DNA from: Oceanitalea stevensii
Lineage (GTDB): Bacteria; Actinomycetota; Actinomycetes; Actinomycetales; Actinomycetaceae
DNA length: 62,416 bases
Assembly: GCF_014837105.1 (NCBI RefSeq)
Contig: NZ_JACSPO010000001.1
Coordinates: 592,159 to 654,574, forward strand
Direction of reading: 5' to 3'
In this document: positions 18,579-27,244 of the stretch, piece after piece
Layout: each line of letters opens with the position of its first letter
Numbering within the stretch: the stretch's first letter is position 1
Program-made: the position numbers and the translations under genes
The notes under the pieces: generated by a model
Databases searched by the model: none
What the model was told of the DNA's origin: nothing
Seen by the model: the letters and a program-made list of their open reading frames with translations, nothing else

Positions 18579-18760
18579 TCCCTCGCCGAGAGCTGGATCC
18601 CGCCCGGTCGGCGGTGAGTCCCCCGCCCCTTCCCTCGCCGACAGCTGGATCCCGCCCGGTCGGCGGTCCGTCCCCGTCCCGTCCCTCGCCGACAGCCGGA
18701 TCCCGCCGGCCGGCCTTCCGTCCGCGGTACCTCCCTCGCCGGCAGCGGGATTCCTCGCCG
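18579..18760. repeat. Degenerate tandem array, four ~51-bp units
   Basis: Units start with TCCCTCGCCGA at 18579, 18631, 18682 and 18732 (steps 52, 51, 50). Units 1 and 2 share about 36 positions (CGCCGASAGCTGGATCCCGC then CCGGTCGGCGGT); units 3 and 4 decay progressively. The array fills the spacer between the exporter gene and rarA. Confidence 0.85.
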
Positions 18761-18784
18761 ACGCTCCCACCCGACGACGCGACG

Positions 18785-18790
18785 TAGGCT
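18785..18790 (+). promoter_or_regulatory. -10 box (TAGGCT) for rarA, leaderless
   Basis: TAGGCT ends 6 bases before the rarA GTG, directly after the repeat array. Confidence 0.55.
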
Positions 18791-18796
18791 CCGGTC

Positions 18797-20134
18797 GTGG
18801 ACCTCTTCGACTCCGTGGGCGCCGACGACGCCGGCACCCCCGCCGCCCGTCCGGACGCGCCGCTCGCCGTGCGGATGCGTCCCGCCTCCCTCTCCGAGGT
18901 CGTCGGCCAGGAGCACCTCCTCAAGCCGGGCGCCCCGCTGCGGCGGCTCGTCGAGCCGGGCGGCAGCTCGCGCGCGTCCTCGGTCATCCTCTGGGGACCG
19001 CCGGGCACGGGGAAGACGACGCTGGCCTACCTCGTCGCCCAAGCCTCGGGCCGCCGCTTCGTCGAGCTCTCCGCAGTGACGGCCGGCGTCAAGGACGTCC
19101 GGCAGGTCGTCGAGGACGCCCGGCGCCGGCTCGTGAGCACGGGCGGGGAGACCGTCCTGTTCATCGACGAGGTCCACCGCTTCTCCAAGACCCAGCAGGA
19201 CGCCCTCCTGCCGTCGGTCGAGAACGGCTGGGTCACCCTCGTCGCGGCGACCACCGAGAACCCGAGCTTCTCGGTCATCTCCCCGCTCCTGTCCCGCTCC
19301 CTGCTCCTCACCCTCCAGCCGCTGGAGGAGCAGGACATCCGCGCGCTCGTCGCGCGGGCGCTGGCTGACGAGCGCGGCCTGGCCGGCCGCTACGAGCTCG
19401 CCGGCGACGCCCTCGACCACCTCGTCCGGCTCGCCGGCGCCGACGCCCGTAAGGCGCTCACCATCCTCGAGGCCGCCGCCGGCGCCGCGGACGACGCCGG
19501 CACCATCGACCTGCCGACCATGGAGCGGGCCATCGACGTCGCGGCCGTCCGCTACGACCGCGACGGCGACCAGCACTACGACGTCACCAGCGCCTTCATC
19601 AAGTCGATGCGGGGCTCAGACGTCGACGCCGCGCTCCACTACCTCGCCCGGATGATCGTCGCGGGGGAGGACCCCCGGTTCATCGCCCGCCGCATCGTCA
19701 TCGCGGCCGCCGAGGAGGTCGGCATGGCCGACCCGACGGCGCTCCACACCGCCGTCGCCGCCGCGGAGGCCGTCGCCTTCATCGGGATGCCCGAGGGCGG
19801 CCTCGTCCTGGCCCAGGCCGTCGTCCACGTCGCGACCGCACCCAAGTCCAACGCCTCCTACCGCGCGATCGGCGAGGCCATCGCCGACGTGCGCGCGGGC
19901 AAGGCCGGGCCGGTCCCGCCGCACCTGCGCGACTCGCACTACGCGGGCGCGAAGAAGCTCGGCCACGGCACCGAGTACGTCTACGCCCACGACGTCCCCC
20001 ACGCCATCGCCTCCCAGCAGTACCTGCCCGACGAGCTCGTCGGGCGCCGGTACTACGAGCCGCGCCCGCGCGGAATGGAGCGGGACATCGCGACCCGCCT
20101 CGAGCGCATCCGCGACATCCTCGGCCCGGCCTGA
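18797..20134 (+). CDS. rarA: Replication-associated recombination protein A (MgsA/RarA AAA+ ATPase)
   Basis: 445 residues acting at stalled replication forks. Walker [10 protein letters not shown] is at residues 67-75, Walker [11 protein letters not shown] near 115-124, sensor 1 in AATTENPSF, then the C-terminal tetramerisation region with [14 protein letters not shown] and the conserved [11 protein letters not shown]. The N-terminal [16 protein letters not shown] is the family start. The GTG fits the leaderless promoter. Both flanking spacers carry short repeats. Confidence 0.95.
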   Translation: MDLFDSVGADDAGTPAARPDAPLAVRMRPASLSEVVGQEHLLKPGAPLRRLVEPGGSSRASSVILWGPPGTGKTTLAYLVAQASGRRFVELSAVTAGVKDVRQVVEDARRRLVSTGGETVLFIDEVHRFSKTQQDALLPSVENGWVTLVAATTENPSFSVISPLLSRSLLLTLQPLEEQDIRALVARALADERGLAGRYELAGDALDHLVRLAGADARKALTILEAAAGAADDAGTIDLPTMERAIDVAAVRYDRDGDQHYDVTSAFIKSMRGSDVDAALHYLARMIVAGEDPRFIARRIVIAAAEEVGMADPTALHTAVAAAEAVAFIGMPEGGLVLAQAVVHVATAPKSNASYRAIGEAIADVRAGKAGPVPPHLRDSHYAGAKKLGHGTEYVYAHDVPHAIASQQYLPDELVGRRYYEPRPRGMERDIATRLERIRDILGPA

Positions 20135-20161
20135 GCGCCGTCGACGCCTCCGCCCACCCGT

Positions 20162-20218
20162 CCCGTTCCTTCCCGCCGACAGCTCCCTTGTTCCTCCGTA
20201 ACAACTCAGCTCTCGACG
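20162..20218. repeat. 57-bp repeat E1
   Basis: Matches copy E2 at 20332 in 52 of 57 positions, including TTCCTCCGTAACAACTCAGC and the family core CGCCGACAG. It lies in the 460-base spacer between rarA and rpsD, which I find to hold only repeats and the rpsD leader. Confidence 0.85.
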
Positions 20219-20301
20219 AGGGGGAGGTGCGGCTCTCGACGAGGGGGAGGTGCGGCTCTCGACGCGGGGGAGCTGCGGATCTCGACGCGGGGAAGGTGCG
20301 G
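20210..20301. repeat. Four 23-bp tandem repeats
   Basis: Units of the form CTCTCGACGAGGGGGAGGTG+CGG start at 20210, 20233, 20256 and 20279. The first two are identical; the third and fourth carry a few substitutions. No spacers between units, so it is not a CRISPR array. Confidence 0.9.
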
Positions 20302-20331
20302 ACCCAGACGGCGGTGCCCCAGCCCACCGGC

Positions 20332-20388
20332 CCCGTTCCTTCGCGCCGACAGGTCACGTGTTCCTCCGTAACAACTCAGCGCTCGACG
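20332..20388. repeat. 57-bp repeat E2
   Basis: Direct copy of E1, 170 bases downstream, and again followed by CTCGACGCGGGAGG, the beginning of another 23-bp-like unit. Confidence 0.85.
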
Positions 20389-20479
20389 CGGGAGGGGACG
20401 AACGCAGACGGCGGGGGGGCAGGGCGCCGGGTGCGGCGGAGGTCACAGGAGGGGTCCGCTGGGCGTGGGGAGGCGCTGG

Positions 20480-20485
20480 TAGTCT
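20480..20485 (+). promoter_or_regulatory. -10 box (TAGTCT) for rpsD
   Basis: TAGTCT is followed after 5 bases by the first leader hairpin, giving a 5' leader of roughly 100 bases. Confidence 0.4.
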
Positions 20486-20490
20486 TGTCC

Positions 20491-20594
20491 GGTTGCCTTC
20501 GGGCAGCCACCTGGGGTCCCAGCCTTCGATGGTCGGCCCCGCGCGAGGGGAGTCCTCCCGCTCGCGTGACGTCACAACGACAGGAAGTACACGC
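20491..20594 (+). promoter_or_regulatory. Structured rpsD leader
   Basis: Three potential hairpins can be read: GGTTGCC-ttcg-GGCAGCC (20491-20508), CTGGG-gt-CCCAG (20511-20522) and GCGCGAGGGGA...TCCTCCCGCTCGCG (20541-20566). The ribosome site AGGAAG and start follow. S4 is a known autoregulator in other bacteria; a similar role for this leader is inference. Confidence 0.4.
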
Positions 20595-21227
20595 ATGAGC
20601 AAGAACAACCAGGCACGGTCGCGCCGCCAGGTGCGCCTGTCCCGCGCCCTCGGCATCGCGCTGACCCCCAAGGCGGTCAAGCACTTCGAGAAGCGTCCCT
20701 ACCCGCCCGGCGAGCACGGCCGCGCCCGTCGTCGGACCGAGTCCGACTACGCCGTCCGTCTCAAGGAGAAGCAGCGTCTGCGCGCGCAGTACGGCCTGCG
20801 CGAGGCCCAGATGACCCGCGTCTTCGAGGAGGCGCGCAAGGAGTCCGGCCTGACCGGTGAGTCGCTCGTCGAGCTGCTCGAGATGCGTCTGGACGCCCTC
20901 GTGCTCCGCGCCGGCTTCGCCCGCACGATCGCCCAGGCCCGCCAGGCCGTCGTGCACCGCCACATCCTCGTGGACGGCAAGCTCGTCGACCGCCCCTCCT
21001 TCCGCGTGAAGCCGGGCCAGGTCATCCAGGTCAAGCCGAAGAGCCAGACCATGACGCCCTTCCAGATCGCCGCCGCCGGTGCGCACCGCGACGTCCTGCC
21101 GGACGTCCCGGGCTACCTCGACGTCGCGCTGGAGAAGCTCCGGGTGCAGCTCGTCCGTCGCCCCAAGCGCGACGAGGTCCCCGTCACCTGCGACGTGCAG
21201 CTGGTCGTCGAGTACTACTCGCGCTGA
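20595..21227 (+). CDS. rpsD: 30S ribosomal protein S4
   Basis: 210 residues; primary 16S rRNA binder that nucleates small-subunit assembly. The S4 RNA-binding domain begins near residue 97 (MRLDALVLRAGFARTIAQAR). The N-terminal region has no cysteines, so this is the zinc-independent form. The ATG (MSKNNQARSRRQ) has AGGAAG upstream; the frame is open upstream but runs through the repeats. Confidence 0.97.
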   Translation: MSKNNQARSRRQVRLSRALGIALTPKAVKHFEKRPYPPGEHGRARRRTESDYAVRLKEKQRLRAQYGLREAQMTRVFEEARKESGLTGESLVELLEMRLDALVLRAGFARTIAQARQAVVHRHILVDGKLVDRPSFRVKPGQVIQVKPKSQTMTPFQIAAAGAHRDVLPDVPGYLDVALEKLRVQLVRRPKRDEVPVTCDVQLVVEYYSR

Positions 21228-21245
21228 CCCACCCCGCTCGACACT

Positions 21246-21282
21246 GCGCCCCGGGCGCCGGCCACGCCGGTGCCCGGGGCGC
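21246..21282 (+). terminator. Terminator after rpsD
   Basis: GCGCCCCGGGCGCCGG - 5-base loop - CCGGTGCCCGGGGCGC: a 16-bp stem with one mismatch, followed by GGACATTTCC rather than a clean T-run. Confidence 0.8.
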
Positions 21283-21335
21283 GGACATTTCCGGGTAGCC
21301 TCTCCGCAGCACCCGCCTGACCAAGGAGCCTGCAG

Positions 21336-21683
21336 ATGAACATCGGCGACATCGCCGGGATCGTGGCAGCCGTCGCGTTCCTCGCGCTCGTGGCTTTCCT
21401 CGCCGTCCCCCTCCTCAAGGTCGGCAAGGTGCTCGACGCCGCGACGGACTCGGTCCGTGAGATCACGGCCCACACCCTGCCCGTCGTCGACGAGGCCGCC
21501 GCCACCATCGCGGCGAGCAACGCCCAGCTGGCCAAGGTCGACGCCGTCACCACGGCCGCGACCGAGGTCTCCCAGAACGTCTCGGCGCTCACGACGCTCG
21601 TCTCCGCCACCGTCGGTGGCCCGCTCATCAAGGTGGCCGCCTTCTCCTACGCCGTGCGGCGGGCGTTCCGGCGGGGCGCCTGA
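21336..21683 (+). CDS. DUF948 small membrane protein
   Basis: 115 residues: one N-terminal membrane helix (about 8-30), then an amphipathic, coiled-coil-like Ala-rich region (residues 33-95) and a basic C-terminus. This matches the DUF948 family, whose function is unknown. The ATG has AAGGAG seven bases upstream. Its stop overlaps the start of the next small gene by one base (TGATG), and alaS follows, an order I associate with actinobacteria. Confidence 0.85.
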   Translation: MNIGDIAGIVAAVAFLALVAFLAVPLLKVGKVLDAATDSVREITAHTLPVVDEAAATIAASNAQLAKVDAVTTAATEVSQNVSALTTLVSATVGGPLIKVAAFSYAVRRAFRRGA

Positions 21684-21916
21684 TGCGTCGCACCGCCGTC
21701 GTCGGCCTCACGGTCCTCGCCGTCGTCGTGCTCGCCACCCCGGCCGTGCGCCGCGGTGTGGGCGCCCGGCTCGAGTCCGTCGCCGACGGCGTCCGGGCAC
21801 GCGTCGCCGGCTTCCGCACCGACTACGCCGACCGTGAGGCCGAGCTGCGCGAGCGCCTGCTGCCCGACGACGCCGTCGTCGAGGCCGCGGCCCGCGCCCG
21901 CGACGACCGCCACTGA
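21683..21916 (+). CDS. Small membrane protein of unknown function
   Basis: 77 residues: an N-terminal hydrophobic helix (VVGLTVLAVVVLATPAV, residues 6-22) followed by a charged helical tail. Start codon overlaps the preceding stop (TGATG), so translation is coupled. I do not recognise a family; it may work with the DUF948 protein. The 36-base gap to alaS suggests a shared transcript. Confidence 0.7.
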   Translation: MRRTAVVGLTVLAVVVLATPAVRRGVGARLESVADGVRARVAGFRTDYADREAELRERLLPDDAVVEAAARARDDRH

Positions 21917-21952
21917 CACTCCGTCCCTCCCGACCCTTCCCCCGAGGTCCCA

Positions 21953-24649
21953 TTGCGCACCGCCGAGATCCGCTCCCGCTGGCTCGAGTACTTCGCCAAG
22001 CACGACCACCACATCGCGCCGAGCGTGCCGCTCGTGTCGCCGGACCCGTCGATCCTCTTCACGATCGCCGGCATGGTGCCGTTCATCCCGTACATCGTCG
22101 GGACGCAGGAGGCGCCGTGGCCGCGTGTGGCCTCGGTCCAGAAGTGCCTGCGCACCAACGACATCGAGAACGTCGGGCGCACGACGCGCCACGGCACGTT
22201 CTTCCAGATGAACGGCAACTTCTCCTTCGGTGACTACTTCAAGGAGGGGGCGATCGGCTTCGCCTGGGACCTCCTCACCACCTCCCAGGCCGACGGCGGC
22301 TACGGGCTGGACGGCGACCGCCTGTGGGTGACCACCTGGGACCAGGACACCGAGGCCCACGCCGCCCTCAAGCAGATCGGCGTCGACGAGCGGCACATCG
22401 TGCGCCTGCCGCGCGAGGAGAACTTCTGGGACACCGGCCAGCCCGGCCCGGCCGGCCCCTGCGCGGAGTTCCACTACGACCGCGGCCCGGAGTTCGGCCC
22501 CGAGGCCGAGGGCGGCACGGTCGACCCCGGTGGTGACCGCTACCTGGAGATCTGGAACCTCGTCTTCGACCAGTTCCTCCGCGGCGAGGGCACCGGCAAG
22601 AGCTACCCGCTGATCCGCGAGCTCGAGCAGAAGAGCATCGACACCGGCGCCGGCCTCGAGCGCATCGCCTACCTGCTCCAGGGCAAGGCGAACATGTACG
22701 AGACCGACGAGGTCTACCCGCTCATCGCCACGACCCAGGAGCTCACCGGCCGCCGCTACGGCGCCGACGGCGAGGACGACGTGCGGATGCGCATCGTCGC
22801 CGACCACGTCCGCTCGGCCCTCATGCTCATCGGCGACGGCGTGCGCCCGGGCAACGACGGCCGCGGCTACGTGCTGCGCCGCCTCATCCGCCGCGCGGTG
22901 CGCTCCGTGCGCCTCCTCGGCGTGGACGAGCCCGTCCTGCCGGAGCTGCTGCCCGTGGTCAAGGACGCGATGGCGCCCTCCTACCCGGAGCTCGAGCGCG
23001 ACTTCGCGAGCATCAGCGACGTCGCCTACGGCGAGGAGGAGGCCTTCCGCCGCACCCTCGTCGCCGGCACGACGATCCTCGACTCCGCGGTGGGCCGCGC
23101 CAAGGCCGCCGCCGGTGGCGCCGGCCGCCCGCAGCTGCCCGGTACCGACGCCTTCGCGCTCCACGACACCTACGGCTTCCCCATCGACCTCACCCTCGAG
23201 ATGGCCGCCGAGCAGGGCGTGGCCGTCGACGAGCAGGGCTTCCGGGACCTCATGGCCGAGCAGCGTGAGCGCGCGCGCGCCGACGCGCTGGCGAAGAAGT
23301 CCGGCCACGTCGACCCGGCCCACTACCGCGAGCTCCAGGACCGCCTGGGCGGCAGCACGCTCTTCCTCGGCTACACCGACACGACGGCGGAGGCCCGGCT
23401 CGTCGGCCTCCTCGTCGACGGCCAGCCGGTACCGACCGCGACGGCGCCCGCGGACGTCGAGGTCGTCCTCGACCGCACGCCCTTCTACGCCGAGGCCGGC
23501 GGCCAGCTCGCCGACCAGGGCTCCATCCGCCTCCAGGGCGGCGGGATCGTCACGGTCGACGACGTCCAGGCGCCGGTCAAGGGCCTCGTCGTCCACCGTG
23601 GCCGCCTCACCGAGGGCACCGTGACGCTGGACGAGACGGGTGTCGCGAGCATCGACACCGCGCGCCGCACGGCGATCGCCCGCGCCCACTCGGCCACCCA
23701 CATGGTCCACAAGGCGCTGCACGAGTCGCTCGGCGAGCAGGCCACCCAGGCCGGCTCGGAGAACGCCCCCTCCCGCCTGCGCCTCGACTTCCGGCACGGC
23801 GCCCAGGTGCCCGCCGCCGTCGTCGGGGAGATCGAGGAGCGCGTCAACAGCCAGCTCGCCGAGGACCTCGAGGTCACCGACGAGGTCATGGACATCGAGG
23901 ACGCCAAGGCGTCCGGCGCGATGGCGCTCTTCGGTGAGAAGTACGGCTCGCGGGTGCGCGTCGTGTCGATCGGCGGCGACTGGTCCAAGGAGCTGTGCGC
24001 CGGCACCCACGTGCCGCGCACCGGCAACATCGGCCGGGTCACGCTGCTCGGCGAGTCCTCCATCGGCTCGGGCGTGCGCCGCGTCGACGCCCTCGTCGGG
24101 GCCGGCGCCTACGGCTACCAGGCCCGTGAGCACGCGCTCGTCGGCCAGGTCACCAGCCTGCTCGGCGGCCGCCCCGAGGAGCTGCCCGAGCGCGTGTCCT
24201 CCCTCATGGCCCGCCTCAAGGCCGCCGAGAAGGAGCTCGCCGTCGTCCGGCGCCAGCAGCTCCTCGCCGGCGCCGGCACGCTCGCCGACTCCGCCCAGGA
24301 CGTCGACGGCACGCTCGTCGTCGTCCACGACGCCGGTGAGGTCGCCGGGGGAGACGACCTGCGCACCCTCGTCCTCGACGTCCGGGGGCGGCTCGGGGAC
24401 GCCCGTCCCGCCGTCGTCGCCGTCGCGGGCACGAGCAACGGCCGCCCGGCGGTCGTCATCGCGACGAACGCCGCGGCACGCGAGGCGGGCCTGCGGGCCG
24501 GCCAGCTCGTGCGCGGCGCCGCCGGCCGCCTCGGCGGTGGCGGTGGCGGCAAGGACGACGTCGCGCAGGGCGGTGGCACCGACCCGGCAGCCGTCCCGTC
24601 CGCTCTCGCCGGCGTGCTGGACGACGTGCGGGGCGTGGTCGCTCGATGA
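21953..24649 (+). CDS. alaS: Alanine--tRNA ligase
   Basis: 898 residues, full length. Order: class II catalytic core from the N-terminus (FTIAGMVPFIPY, RCLRTNDIENVG-like segment), the tRNA-recognition helices, the editing domain with HSATHMVH near residue 580 and CAGTHV near 682, then a coiled segment and the C-Ala domain ending in a Gly-rich stretch. The start is TTG with GAGG five bases upstream. Its stop overlaps ruvX (ATGA). Confidence 0.97.
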   Translation: MRTAEIRSRWLEYFAKHDHHIAPSVPLVSPDPSILFTIAGMVPFIPYIVGTQEAPWPRVASVQKCLRTNDIENVGRTTRHGTFFQMNGNFSFGDYFKEGAIGFAWDLLTTSQADGGYGLDGDRLWVTTWDQDTEAHAALKQIGVDERHIVRLPREENFWDTGQPGPAGPCAEFHYDRGPEFGPEAEGGTVDPGGDRYLEIWNLVFDQFLRGEGTGKSYPLIRELEQKSIDTGAGLERIAYLLQGKANMYETDEVYPLIATTQELTGRRYGADGEDDVRMRIVADHVRSALMLIGDGVRPGNDGRGYVLRRLIRRAVRSVRLLGVDEPVLPELLPVVKDAMAPSYPELERDFASISDVAYGEEEAFRRTLVAGTTILDSAVGRAKAAAGGAGRPQLPGTDAFALHDTYGFPIDLTLEMAAEQGVAVDEQGFRDLMAEQRERARADALAKKSGHVDPAHYRELQDRLGGSTLFLGYTDTTAEARLVGLLVDGQPVPTATAPADVEVVLDRTPFYAEAGGQLADQGSIRLQGGGIVTVDDVQAPVKGLVVHRGRLTEGTVTLDETGVASIDTARRTAIARAHSATHMVHKALHESLGEQATQAGSENAPSRLRLDFRHGAQVPAAVVGEIEERVNSQLAEDLEVTDEVMDIEDAKASGAMALFGEKYGSRVRVVSIGGDWSKELCAGTHVPRTGNIGRVTLLGESSIGSGVRRVDALVGAGAYGYQAREHALVGQVTSLLGGRPEELPERVSSLMARLKAAEKELAVVRRQQLLAGAGTLADSAQDVDGTLVVVHDAGEVAGGDDLRTLVLDVRGRLGDARPAVVAVAGTSNGRPAVVIATNAAAREAGLRAGQLVRGAAGRLGGGGGGKDDVAQGGGTDPAAVPSALAGVLDDVRGVVAR

Positions 24650-25140
24650 GTGACCAGGCCTCGGCCTTCGTCCGTGGCGTCCGCGTGGGCGTCGACGTCG
24701 GTGCGGTGCGGGTCGGTCTGGCGCGCAGCGACGCCGACGGGCTGCTCGCCACCCCGGTCGAGACCGTGACCGGTGAGCGACCCGCCCAGCTGCGGCGCAT
24801 CGCCGAGATCGTCCGCGACCTGGGGGCCACGGCCGTCGTCGTCGGCCTGCCCCGGCAGCTGTCCGGCGCCGAAGGGCATGCTGCCGCGCTGGCGCGGGAG
24901 TACGCTGGGGAGCTGGCGCGAGCGTGCGACCCCGTGCCCGTCAGGCTCGTCGACGAGCGGCTGACGACCGTCAGCGCCCACCAGGCGCTGCACCGGTCGG
25001 GCCGACCGGGGCGACGCCACCGGGCGGTGGTCGACCAGGTCGCCGCCGTCATGATCCTCCAGGCAGCCCTGGACCAGGAGCGCCGGACAGGTCATCCGGC
25101 GGGGGAGCTCGTCGACCACGGAATGGAGGCAGAGGCGTGA
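24646..25140 (+). CDS. ruvX: Putative Holliday junction resolvase / pre-16S rRNA nuclease (YqgF/RuvX)
   Basis: 164 residues with the RNase H-like fold. VGVDVGAVRVGLARSD near the N-terminus carries the first catalytic Asp, VVVGLPRQLSG follows, and RLVDERLTTVSA carries the Glu region; a late Asp lies in RAVVDQVAAVMIL. Family members mature the 16S rRNA 5' end. Overlaps alaS upstream and mltG downstream by 4 bases each, so it is inside an operon. Confidence 0.9.
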   Translation: MSDQASAFVRGVRVGVDVGAVRVGLARSDADGLLATPVETVTGERPAQLRRIAEIVRDLGATAVVVGLPRQLSGAEGHAAALAREYAGELARACDPVPVRLVDERLTTVSAHQALHRSGRPGRRHRAVVDQVAAVMILQAALDQERRTGHPAGELVDHGMEAEA

Positions 25141-26306
25141 GCGACCTCTTCGACCAGGCCCTGCTGGCCGATGAGCCCGAGCCCCGCTCGTCCGTCGAGC
25201 GGCGCTCCGCACGACGCGACCGCGCCGAGCGCAAGCGTCGCCGTCGGCGGCGCACCGCCGTCGCCGTCGTGCTCAGCCTGCTCCTCGTCGCCGCCCTCGC
25301 GGTCGGCGCCTTCCTCGTCCTGCGCCCGCTCTTCGACGGCTCGGACACCCCGGCCGCCGAGGACTACCCCGGCCCCGGCTCGGGCAGCGTGCCCGTCGTC
25401 ATCGACGAGGGGGCCACCGGCGCCGCGATGGGCGCCACGCTCGTCGAGGCCGGCGTCGTCGCCTCCGAGCAGGCCTTCGTCCAGGCCTTCAGCGCCAACC
25501 CGGACGCGGCGCAGATCCAGCCCGGCACCTACGAGCTCATGGAGCAGATGCGGGCCGAGGACGCCGTCAACGCCCTGCTCAACCCCGCGAACAAGTCCGA
25601 GCTGCGGATCACCGTCCCCGAGGGCTGGCGCGCCGAGCAGATCTACGAACGCATCGCCGGCGTCGCCCAGATCCCCCTCGAGGAGGTCGAGGCCGCCGCC
25701 GCGGACCGCGAGGCCATCGGCCTGCCCGAGCAAGCCGCGGAGAACCCCGAGGGCTGGTTCGCCGCCGCGACGTACACCCTCGAGCCGGACGCCGGTGCGA
25801 CCGACATCCTCGCCGCGATGGTCGCGCAGACGAAGAGCACCTTCGAGTCCCTCGACGTGCCCGCCGACGAGCAGCACGACGTCCTCACGCGTGCCTCGAT
25901 CATCGAGCACGAGGTCAACCGCGACGAGGACCGCGGGAAGGTCGCGCGGGTGCTGGAGAACCGGCTGCAGAACTGCAGCGACGACGGTCTCATCGGCATG
26001 GACTCGACGATCAACTACGGCCTGGGACGCTCCGGTGGTGTGCCCGAGCGCTCGGAGCTGGACAACGCGGACAACCCGTACAACACCCGGATCCACCCCG
26101 GCCTGCCGCCCACCCCGATCGGCGCCCCCGGCGTCGCGGCCATCGAGGCCGTCCTCGACCCGCCCGAGGGGGACTGGTGCTACTTCGTCACCGTCAACCT
26201 CGACACCGGCGAGACGCGCTTCACCGGTGACTACTCCGAGCACCTGCAGAACCAGGAGCTCTTCCGCGAGTGGCTGGCGACCAACCCCACCGACGACGAG
26301 GGCTGA
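25137..26306 (+). CDS. mltG: Endolytic peptidoglycan transglycosylase MltG
   Basis: 389 residues. Cleaves nascent glycan strands at the membrane. A strongly basic cytoplasmic tail (about residues 20-40) precedes one membrane helix (about 41-63), a LysM-like domain and the YceG/MltG catalytic domain with ASIIEHEV, whose first Glu corresponds to the catalytic residue of the E. coli enzyme. The GTG overlaps the ruvX stop as GTGA. The frame is open further upstream, but that is inside ruvX. Confidence 0.93.
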   Translation: MSDLFDQALLADEPEPRSSVERRSARRDRAERKRRRRRRTAVAVVLSLLLVAALAVGAFLVLRPLFDGSDTPAAEDYPGPGSGSVPVVIDEGATGAAMGATLVEAGVVASEQAFVQAFSANPDAAQIQPGTYELMEQMRAEDAVNALLNPANKSELRITVPEGWRAEQIYERIAGVAQIPLEEVEAAAADREAIGLPEQAAENPEGWFAAATYTLEPDAGATDILAAMVAQTKSTFESLDVPADEQHDVLTRASIIEHEVNRDEDRGKVARVLENRLQNCSDDGLIGMDSTINYGLGRSGGVPERSELDNADNPYNTRIHPGLPPTPIGAPGVAAIEAVLDPPEGDWCYFVTVNLDTGETRFTGDYSEHLQNQELFREWLATNPTDDEG

Positions 26307-26308
26307 GC

Positions 26309-27244
26309 GTGAGCGGCGGTGAGCCGGGCGGCCCCGCGCTGCCCACCTACGACGTGCACCCGGCCGGCGCGCTGCCGGCCGGGGCGCGGCGGGCCGCCGT
26401 CCTCGGCAAGCCCGTCGGCCACTCCCTGTCACCCGTCCTCCACGGCGCCGCCTACGCGGCCCTGGGGATCGAGTGGGTCTACGGGCTCGCGGAGGTCGAC
26501 GCCGACGAGCTGGGCGGCGTCGTCGCCTCCCTCGACGGCGAGTGGGCAGGCCTGTCGCTCACCATGCCCCTCAAGCACGTCGCCCTCGAGGTGGCCGACG
26601 TCGTCGACCCGCTCGCCGAGGTCGTCGGCGCGGTCAACACCCTCATCGTCCAGCCCGGCCCCGGGCGTGGGCTCGTCGTCGGGGCCAACACCGACGTCCA
26701 CGGCGTCGTCGCCGCCCTGCGCGAGGCGTCCGGCCGGGAGGGCTGGCGCCCGAGCGGCGCCGTCGTGCTCGGGGGAGGGGCCACCGCCGCCTCGACCCTC
26801 GCGGCCCTCGCCGAGCTCGGCATCACCGACTCCCTCGTCCTCGTCCGCAACCCGGCCCGGGCCGGTGCGCTCCAGCGCGCGGCCCACCGGATGGGCGTCC
26901 ACGTCACCCTGCGCCGCTGGTCCTCGGTGGAGCAGGCCGCCGACGCCGTGACCTCTGCCGACGTCACCGTCTCCACCCTGCCCGCGGGCGCGGGGGACGA
27001 GCTCGGGGACCACCTCGCCACCGTGGGCGGCACGAGCGGGCGCGTCCTCCTCGACGTCGCCTACGACCCCTGGCCCAGCCGCCTGGCCGCCGGCTTCACC
27101 GCCGGGGGCGGCACCGTCGCGCCGGGCTGGGCGATGCTCCTCCACCAGGCCGCCGAGCAGGTGCGCCTCATGACCGGACGCCCGGCCCCGCTCGAGGCGA
27201 TGCGGACGGCGCTCACCGGCGCCCTCGCCCGCCGTGGCGGCTGA
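26309..27244 (+). CDS. aroE: Shikimate dehydrogenase
   Basis: 311 residues; reduces 3-dehydroshikimate with NADPH. The substrate site GKPVGHSLSPVLH is near residue 33, the catalytic Lys is in LTMPLKH (the usual His before Lys is Leu here), GANTD follows, and the nucleotide-binding VVLGGGATAAS is near 152. The N-terminus is slightly longer than usual. The GTG lies 2 bases after the mltG stop. It is followed by the prepilin peptidase gene with an 11-base overlap. Confidence 0.9.
   Translation: MSGGEPGGPALPTYDVHPAGALPAGARRAAVLGKPVGHSLSPVLHGAAYAALGIEWVYGLAEVDADELGGVVASLDGEWAGLSLTMPLKHVALEVADVVDPLAEVVGAVNTLIVQPGPGRGLVVGANTDVHGVVAALREASGREGWRPSGAVVLGGGATAASTLAALAELGITDSLVLVRNPARAGALQRAAHRMGVHVTLRRWSSVEQAADAVTSADVTVSTLPAGAGDELGDHLATVGGTSGRVLLDVAYDPWPSRLAAGFTAGGGTVAPGWAMLLHQAAEQVRLMTGRPAPLEAMRTALTGALARRGG

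Noticed and set aside
20210..20301. CRISPR array
   Set aside because: The 23-bp units are directly adjacent with no unique spacers, and no cas genes are near.
20188..20598. A 136-codon frame across the repeats before rpsD
   Set aside because: Runs through tandem repeats and the rpsD leader, no ribosome site, no recognisable domain.
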